Shown here in pieces: positions 59,953 through 64,000 of a stretch of DNA of 64,000 bases. The stretch comes from Modestobacter sp. L9-4 (GTDB lineage Bacteria; Actinomycetota; Actinomycetes; Mycobacteriales; Geodermatophilaceae), in assembly GCF_019112525.1 (NCBI RefSeq), contig NZ_CP077800.1:2046001-2110000 (forward strand). The letters run 5' to 3'. The notes under the pieces are model-generated. The model was not told the origin of the DNA. It saw only the letters and a list, made by a program, of their open reading frames with translations, and searched no databases. Each line of letters starts with the position of its first letter. Within the stretch, counting starts at the first letter, position 1. The position numbers were made by a program, and so were the translations under genes.

Positions 59953-61143
59953 ATGGACCCCGTGCGGAACCCGTACGCCCCCGGCGCCGGGCAGCGCCCA
60001 CCCGAGCTGGCCGGCCGGGACGTCGAGCTGTCGGCCTTCGACGTCGTGCTGGAGCGCATCGCCCGCGGCCGCCCGGAGCGCTCGCTGGTGCTCACCGGCC
60101 TGCGCGGGGTGGGCAAGACCGTGCTGCTCAACCAGCTGCGCTCGGCGGCCATCACCCGCGGCTGGGGCACCGGCAAGATCGAGGCCCGCCCCGACCAGTC
60201 GCTGCGGCGCCCGCTCTCGGCCGCGCTGCACATGGCGCTGCGCGAGCTGCGGCACCCCGACCAGGAGTCCACCGACGCCGTCCTGGGGACGCTGAAGGCC
60301 TTCGCGCAGCGCCAGGCACCCGCCGACGCGCGGGTCCGCGACCGCTGGCAGCCCGGCATCGACGTCCCGGCCACGACCGGCCGCGCCGACTCCGGGGACA
60401 TGGAGATCGACCTGGTCGAGCTGCTCAGTGACGTCGCCGGGATCGCAGCCGACGTGGGCAAGGGCGTCGCGCTCTTCATCGACGAGATGCAGGACGTGCA
60501 GACAGACGACGTCTCGGCGATCTGCGCGGCCTGCCACGAGCTGTCGCAGCAGGGCGCCCCGCTGATCGTCGTGGGTGCGGGGCTCCCCCACCTGCCCGCG
60601 GTGCTCAGCGCCTCCAAGAGCTACTCCGAGCGGCTCTTCCGCTACCTGCGGATCGACCGGCTCGACCGGGACGCCGCGGACCGCGCGCTGCTGGCCCCCG
60701 CCGAGCGGGAGGACGTCACCTTCGAGCCCGCCGCGCTGGACGCCCTCTACGACGCCGCCGACGGCTACCCCTACTTCGTGCAGGCCTACGGCAAGGTCAC
60801 CTGGGACGTCGCCGCCTCCTCCCCCATCACCGCCGCCGACGTCGCGATGGGCGCCCCGGCGGCCGAGGCCGAGCTGGCGGTGGGCTTCTTCGGCTCGCGC
60901 TACGACCGCGCCACCCCCGCCGAGCGGGAGTACATGCACGCCATGGCCACCCTCGGCGGGCCGGCCGGCAACGCGGTGGGGACGTCGGACGTCGCGGTCA
61001 GCCTGGGCCGCAAGCCCGCCTCGCTGTCCCCGGCCCGCGACTCGCTGATCAAGAAGGGCCTGGTCTACTCCGCCGAACGGGGCCAGATCGCCTTCACCGT
61101 CCCGCATTTCGGCCGCTACCTGCTCAGCCACGCCACGGACTAG
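59953..61143 (+). CDS. AAA-type ATPase (ATP-binding protein)
   Basis: A 396-residue P-loop ATPase. An N-terminal NPYAPGAGQRPPELAGRDVEL segment precedes Walker A LTGLRGVGKTVLLNQL (about residue 50), and Walker B with Glu/Asp is GVALFIDEMQDVQ (about 175-185). A sensor-like LIVVGAGLPHLPAVLSASKSYSERLFRYLRI follows, and the C-terminal 70 residues look like a winged helix (SVSLGRKPASLSPARDSLIKKGLVYS). This resembles archaeal-type ATPase/MoxR-like STAND proteins common in actinobacteria. The function is unknown; no toxin, nuclease or transposase is beside it. A LexA-type box lies 156 bases upstream. Confidence 0.82.
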   Translation: MDPVRNPYAPGAGQRPPELAGRDVELSAFDVVLERIARGRPERSLVLTGLRGVGKTVLLNQLRSAAITRGWGTGKIEARPDQSLRRPLSAALHMALRELRHPDQESTDAVLGTLKAFAQRQAPADARVRDRWQPGIDVPATTGRADSGDMEIDLVELLSDVAGIAADVGKGVALFIDEMQDVQTDDVSAICAACHELSQQGAPLIVVGAGLPHLPAVLSASKSYSERLFRYLRIDRLDRDAADRALLAPAEREDVTFEPAALDALYDAADGYPYFVQAYGKVTWDVAASSPITAADVAMGAPAAEAELAVGFFGSRYDRATPAEREYMHAMATLGGPAGNAVGTSDVAVSLGRKPASLSPARDSLIKKGLVYSAERGQIAFTVPHFGRYLLSHATD

Positions 61144-61157
61144 TCGCGCAGCGCTCG

Positions 61158-61171
61158 GTTCCACGTGCAAC
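61158..61171. promoter_or_regulatory. imperfect parS-like site
   Basis: GTTCCACGTGCAAC is one base off the perfect 14-mer at 5597 and 28035. It lies in the 56-base gap between the ATPase and hydrolase genes. Confidence 0.35.
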
Positions 61172-61199
61172 AACCGGGACCGAGGGGGAGGGTGACGGC

Positions 61200-62135
61200 G
61201 TGAGCACCGCTGCCGAGGTCCGTACGCCCGAGGAGATCACCGTCCCGGTGGCCGGGGGTGACCTCGCGGCGCTGTACTGGGCCGCCGACGCGCCCGCCGC
61301 CCCGCTGGTGGTGCTGCTGCACGGGATCACCAGCAACGGCATGGTGTGGGCGCCGATCGCCTCCGCGCTGGCCGGCGGCTGCCAGGTCGTCGCCCCCGAC
61401 CTGCGCGGCCGGGGCCGCAGCGCCGGGCTCCCCTCCCCCTACGGGCTGGGCGCCCACGCCGACGACGTCGCCGCGCTGCTGGAGGCCTTCGGCGCCGACG
61501 GCGGTGCCGGGGCCGACGTCACCGTGCTCGTCGGCCACTCGATGGGCGGCTTCGTCGCCGCCCTGGCCACCACCGGCACCGCCCGCGGCCGGGTCCACGG
61601 GCTGGTGCTGGTCGACGGCGGGCTGCCCTTCCCCGTGCCCCCGGCCGCCGACACCGACGACATGCTGGCCGCCTTCCTGGGCCCGACCCTGGACCGGCTG
61701 GGCGCCACGTTCCCCGACGAGGCCGCGGTGCGCTCGTTCTGGGCCGACCACCCCACCGTCGGCCCGTGGGTCGACGACCCGGCCGTGGCGGCGTTCCTCG
61801 CCCGCGACCTCACCGGCAGCGGCCCGCAGCTGCGCAGCGCGGTCTCCCCGGAGGCCGTGCGGGTCGACGGCGCGGACATGCTGCGCAACGAGGCGGTGCT
61901 GGAGGCCACCACCGACCTGCCGGTGCCGGCGACCTTGCTGTGGGCGACCCGCGGCATGGACGGGGGCACCCCCGGCCTCTACGACGAGGTGCGGCTGGCC
62001 GGCCTCGGGCTGGAGGGCGCGCACGTCACGGCCCGTGAGGTGCCCGACACCGACCACGACTCGGTGCTCTGGAGCCCCCAGGGCGTGGCGGCCGTGGCCG
62101 CCGCCGTGCGGGAGGCCGCGACCCGCCTCGACTGA
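61200..62135 (+). CDS. alpha/beta hydrolase
   Basis: A 311-residue alpha/beta-hydrolase. The oxyanion region is VVLLHGITSNGMVWAPIASAL, the nucleophile elbow is LVGHSMGGFVAALA (Ser about residue 110), and the catalytic His is in VPDTDHDSVLWSPQG near residue 285. The acid residue is likely Asp in ATRGMDGGTPG. A cap domain lies at about 135-225. The substrate could be an ester, lactone or haloalkane; it cannot be read from the sequence. The GTG start has GAGGGGGAGGG upstream. It is convergent with the last phosphatase gene, with a 7-base gap. Confidence 0.88.
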   Translation: MSTAAEVRTPEEITVPVAGGDLAALYWAADAPAAPLVVLLHGITSNGMVWAPIASALAGGCQVVAPDLRGRGRSAGLPSPYGLGAHADDVAALLEAFGADGGAGADVTVLVGHSMGGFVAALATTGTARGRVHGLVLVDGGLPFPVPPAADTDDMLAAFLGPTLDRLGATFPDEAAVRSFWADHPTVGPWVDDPAVAAFLARDLTGSGPQLRSAVSPEAVRVDGADMLRNEAVLEATTDLPVPATLLWATRGMDGGTPGLYDEVRLAGLGLEGAHVTAREVPDTDHDSVLWSPQGVAAVAAAVREAATRLD

Positions 62136-62142
62136 GCGCGGG

Positions 62143-63852
62143 TCAGCGCTGCTCGGGGTGCGCCCGCACCACGAGCAGCGCGACGTCGTCCTCGGCGCCG
62201 TCGGCGAGCATCTCGACCAGCAGGCCGTCGCACAGGTCCTGGACCGGTGCGCCCGCCAGGCCGGCGGCGACGGCCCGCAGCCGGGCCCGCCCGGTGTCCA
62301 GGTCGCCGGTCCGGCGCTCGAACAGCCCGTCGGTGAACAGCAGCAGCGTGGCGCCGGGCAGCAGGTCGGCGACCCCGTCGGTGCGCTCCCCCGCCCAGTC
62401 GATGCCCAGCGGCGGGCCGACCGGTGCGGCCAGGTCGACCACGGTGCCGTCGGGCTGCAACAGCAGCGGCACCGGGTGGCCGGCCGACGCCCACCGCAGC
62501 CGGCGCAGCCCCGCCGCGCGGGCCACCTCGTCCTGCTCGATCCGGCCGACCAGGGCGGTGGCCAGCGTGGCGACGCCCAGCCCGGCGACGGCCCGGTCGG
62601 CCCGGGCCAGCACCTGCGCGGGCCGCTCCTGCCGGTCGTAGGCGATCGCCCGGACCGTGGTCTTGAGCTGCCCCATCGTGGCGGCGGCCTCGAGGTCGTG
62701 GCCCACCACGTCGCCGATGACCAGCACCGTGTCGCCGTCGGGCTGCTGGAAGGAGTCGTACCAGTCGCCGCCGATGGCGATGCCCCGGGTGGCCGGCCGG
62801 TAGCGGACGGCGATCTCCAGGTGGTCGGGCTGCACCGGGTCCGACAGCAGGCTGTGCTGCAGCCGTTCGGCCACCCGCAGCTGCGCGCCGGCCAGCCGGG
62901 CGTTGTCCAGCGCCAGCGCCGCCCGGAAGGACGCGACGGCGGCGGTGCGCAGCTCCAGGTCGGTGAACGGACCGCGCTCGGGACCGTTGACCAGCGTCAG
63001 CGCGCCGAACAGCTCCTCCCGGGCGATGAGCGGGTGGACCGCCACCGCGCTGGGCCGCAGCTCCCGGACCGCCTCGAGCGCCCGGGGGTCACCGACCATC
63101 GCGGCCAGCGCGTCGTCGGTGAGGTGCTGGACGACCACCGGCTGGCCCTCACGCAGCGAGGTGGGCACCGGGGCGTTGGGCCGGTTGGAGCGCACCCGCT
63201 GGTCGGCGTAGCGGTCGACCTGCGGCATCAGCGCCGGGTCCCGGTGGGCGCGGCCGACGTCGCGGCGGACGCCGTCCTCCACCACGCTGACCAGGCACCA
63301 GTCGGCGAGGGTGGGCACGACCCGGTCGGCGAAGCGGTGCACCGCCTCCTCGACGTCCAGGGTGGAGGTCATCGCCTGGCTGATGTCGCCGAGCAGCATC
63401 AGGTGCCGGCCGGCCAGCGCGGCCTCGGCGGCTGCCTCCGCGGCGCGGGCGGCCTCCTCCTCGCGGGCCGCGGCGGCCTCGGCACGGGCCAGCTCGCCCT
63501 GCCGGCGGCCGGTGACGTCGTCGTAGGTGACCACGAGGCCGCCGTCCGTGCGGAAGGCGCCGACCTGGAAGAGGAGGCCCAGGGGGGCGGACCAGGCCTC
63601 GAAGCTCGCCGGCTCACCGGTCTCGGCGACGTGCCGGTAGCTGCGCTCGACGTCGGTGTCGAGGGCCTCGGGGAACTCCGCCCACACGACCCGGCCGACC
63701 AGCTCCTCGACGGTGCGGCCCAGCAGGGCGGCGCCGGAGGGGTTGACGTAGCTGAACCGCCAGGTGTCGTCCAGCACGAAGAGCGGACGCGCCATCCCGT
63801 GCACCGCCCGCACCAGCAGGTCGGAGGGCGCCGGGACGCCGAGGGCGGTCAT
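62143..63852 (-). CDS. PAS-GAF-SpoIIE protein phosphatase (PP2C)
   Basis: A 569-residue phosphatase. PAS is about residues 10-125 (MARPLFVLDDTWRFSYVNPSG), and an Ala/Glu/Arg-rich coiled coil about 125-160. GAF is about 165-325 (ADWCLVSVVEDGVRRDVGRAHRD), and SpoIIE about 335-569 with GGDWYDSF, IGDVVGHDLEAA and AEDDVALLVVRAH. It is most like the phosphatase at 25813 in architecture. ATG 63852 directly precedes the conserved PAS region; ATG 63891 and 63870 are in-frame alternatives. No RsbW or STAS partner is adjacent. Confidence 0.87.
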   Translation of the reverse strand: MTALGVPAPSDLLVRAVHGMARPLFVLDDTWRFSYVNPSGAALLGRTVEELVGRVVWAEFPEALDTDVERSYRHVAETGEPASFEAWSAPLGLLFQVGAFRTDGGLVVTYDDVTGRRQGELARAEAAAAREEEAARAAEAAAEAALAGRHLMLLGDISQAMTSTLDVEEAVHRFADRVVPTLADWCLVSVVEDGVRRDVGRAHRDPALMPQVDRYADQRVRSNRPNAPVPTSLREGQPVVVQHLTDDALAAMVGDPRALEAVRELRPSAVAVHPLIAREELFGALTLVNGPERGPFTDLELRTAAVASFRAALALDNARLAGAQLRVAERLQHSLLSDPVQPDHLEIAVRYRPATRGIAIGGDWYDSFQQPDGDTVLVIGDVVGHDLEAAATMGQLKTTVRAIAYDRQERPAQVLARADRAVAGLGVATLATALVGRIEQDEVARAAGLRRLRWASAGHPVPLLLQPDGTVVDLAAPVGPPLGIDWAGERTDGVADLLPGATLLLFTDGLFERRTGDLDTGRARLRAVAAGLAGAPVQDLCDGLLVEMLADGAEDDVALLVVRAHPEQR

Positions 63853-63952
63853 CCGGACACTGTGCACCATCACGGGGCCGCCGACGGCCATCGCCGCCCC
63901 GGGGGGCCGCCGACGGCCACCCGACCGGGTGACCGCCGCGGCGCCGCCGGGT

Positions 63953-64000
63953 TCAGCGCGGGGAGGGTGTCTCGCCGGTGCCCGGTGCCCCGCTGGCCGC
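63953..64000 (-). CDS. C-terminal end of an unidentified protein
   Basis: An open frame enters from the window edge and ends at a TGA at 63955-63953 with the tail AASGAPGTGETPSPR. Fifteen residues are too few to identify a family. The direction and 100-base spacing to the phosphatase gene make a real upstream gene plausible. Confidence 0.35.
   Translation of the reverse strand, partial: AASGAPGTGETPSPR

Overview
The window is 64 kb of very GC-rich, gene-dense DNA from the chromosome of a high-GC actinobacterium. Gene content fits Geodermatophilaceae-type soil actinobacteria (Blastococcus, Modestobacter or Geodermatophilus): many PAS/GAF-SpoIIE phosphatases, a DUF3097 protein, a 180-kDa-type NAD-glutamate dehydrogenase, an acyl-ACP desaturase, an Eis-like acetyltransferase, a LytR-CpsA-Psr protein, many GTG starts and many 4-base GTGA/ATGA overlaps. 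The family assignment is inference from gene content. I found no rRNA, tRNA, CRISPR array, prophage or insertion sequence, and no gap over 300 bases without a gene.

Layout. 1-5087 (minus): a four-gene FtsX/MacB-type ABC export operon, two ATPases and two permeases, the last cut by the window edge. 5209-10933 (plus): YchJ-like protein, azoreductase-like flavoprotein, PlsC-like acyltransferase, GT4 glycosyltransferase, PiT phosphate transporter and PPK2 polyphosphate kinase. 11131-18538: PRC-barrel/DUF2382 stress protein, DUF3097, aldo/keto reductase, peptide release factor 3, Eis-like acetyltransferase, MFS exporter. 18701-22821 (plus): an RsbW-like ATPase with two tandem PAS-GAF-SpoIIE phosphatases, a partner-switching signalling operon with no STAS protein nearby. 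22919-23788: unknown secreted protein behind a 20-bp palindrome.

23863-34664 is dominated by molybdenum. It holds moaA, moaD, moaE, a MocA/MobA-type nucleotidyltransferase, molybdate importer modABC and a HTH-TOBE regulator. These are interleaved with another SpoIIE phosphatase, a quinone-reductase-like flavoprotein and an aldehyde dehydrogenase-DUF779 pair. 34825-44533: RecQ, NodU-type carbamoyltransferase, small membrane proteins, a VOC protein, an LCP protein, an acyl-ACP desaturase, exonuclease III and a spore-photoproduct-lyase-like radical SAM protein. 44592-48657: a frameshifted GAF-GAF-SpoIIE gene coupled to a PrpC-type PP2C, then YaaA and a PGPGW membrane protein. 48739-64000: secretion-independent NUC1-type nuclease, the giant glutamate dehydrogenase, a holin-like membrane protein, a septum-formation lipoprotein with a tiny coupled membrane protein, a large LuxR-type ATPase regulator, a TVP38/DedA-like protein, an AAA ATPase, an alpha/beta hydrolase and a fifth SpoIIE phosphatase.

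The main themes are phosphatase signalling (five SpoIIE-type, one PrpC-type, one anti-sigma-like kinase), phosphate/polyphosphate handling, and molybdenum cofactor supply. Non-coding signals include parS-like palindromes, two families of short dispersed palindromic repeats, a perfect LexA-type box with no recognised SOS gene after it, strong hairpin terminators between convergent genes, and nine genes whose -10 box sits 6-8 bases before the start codon (likely leaderless).
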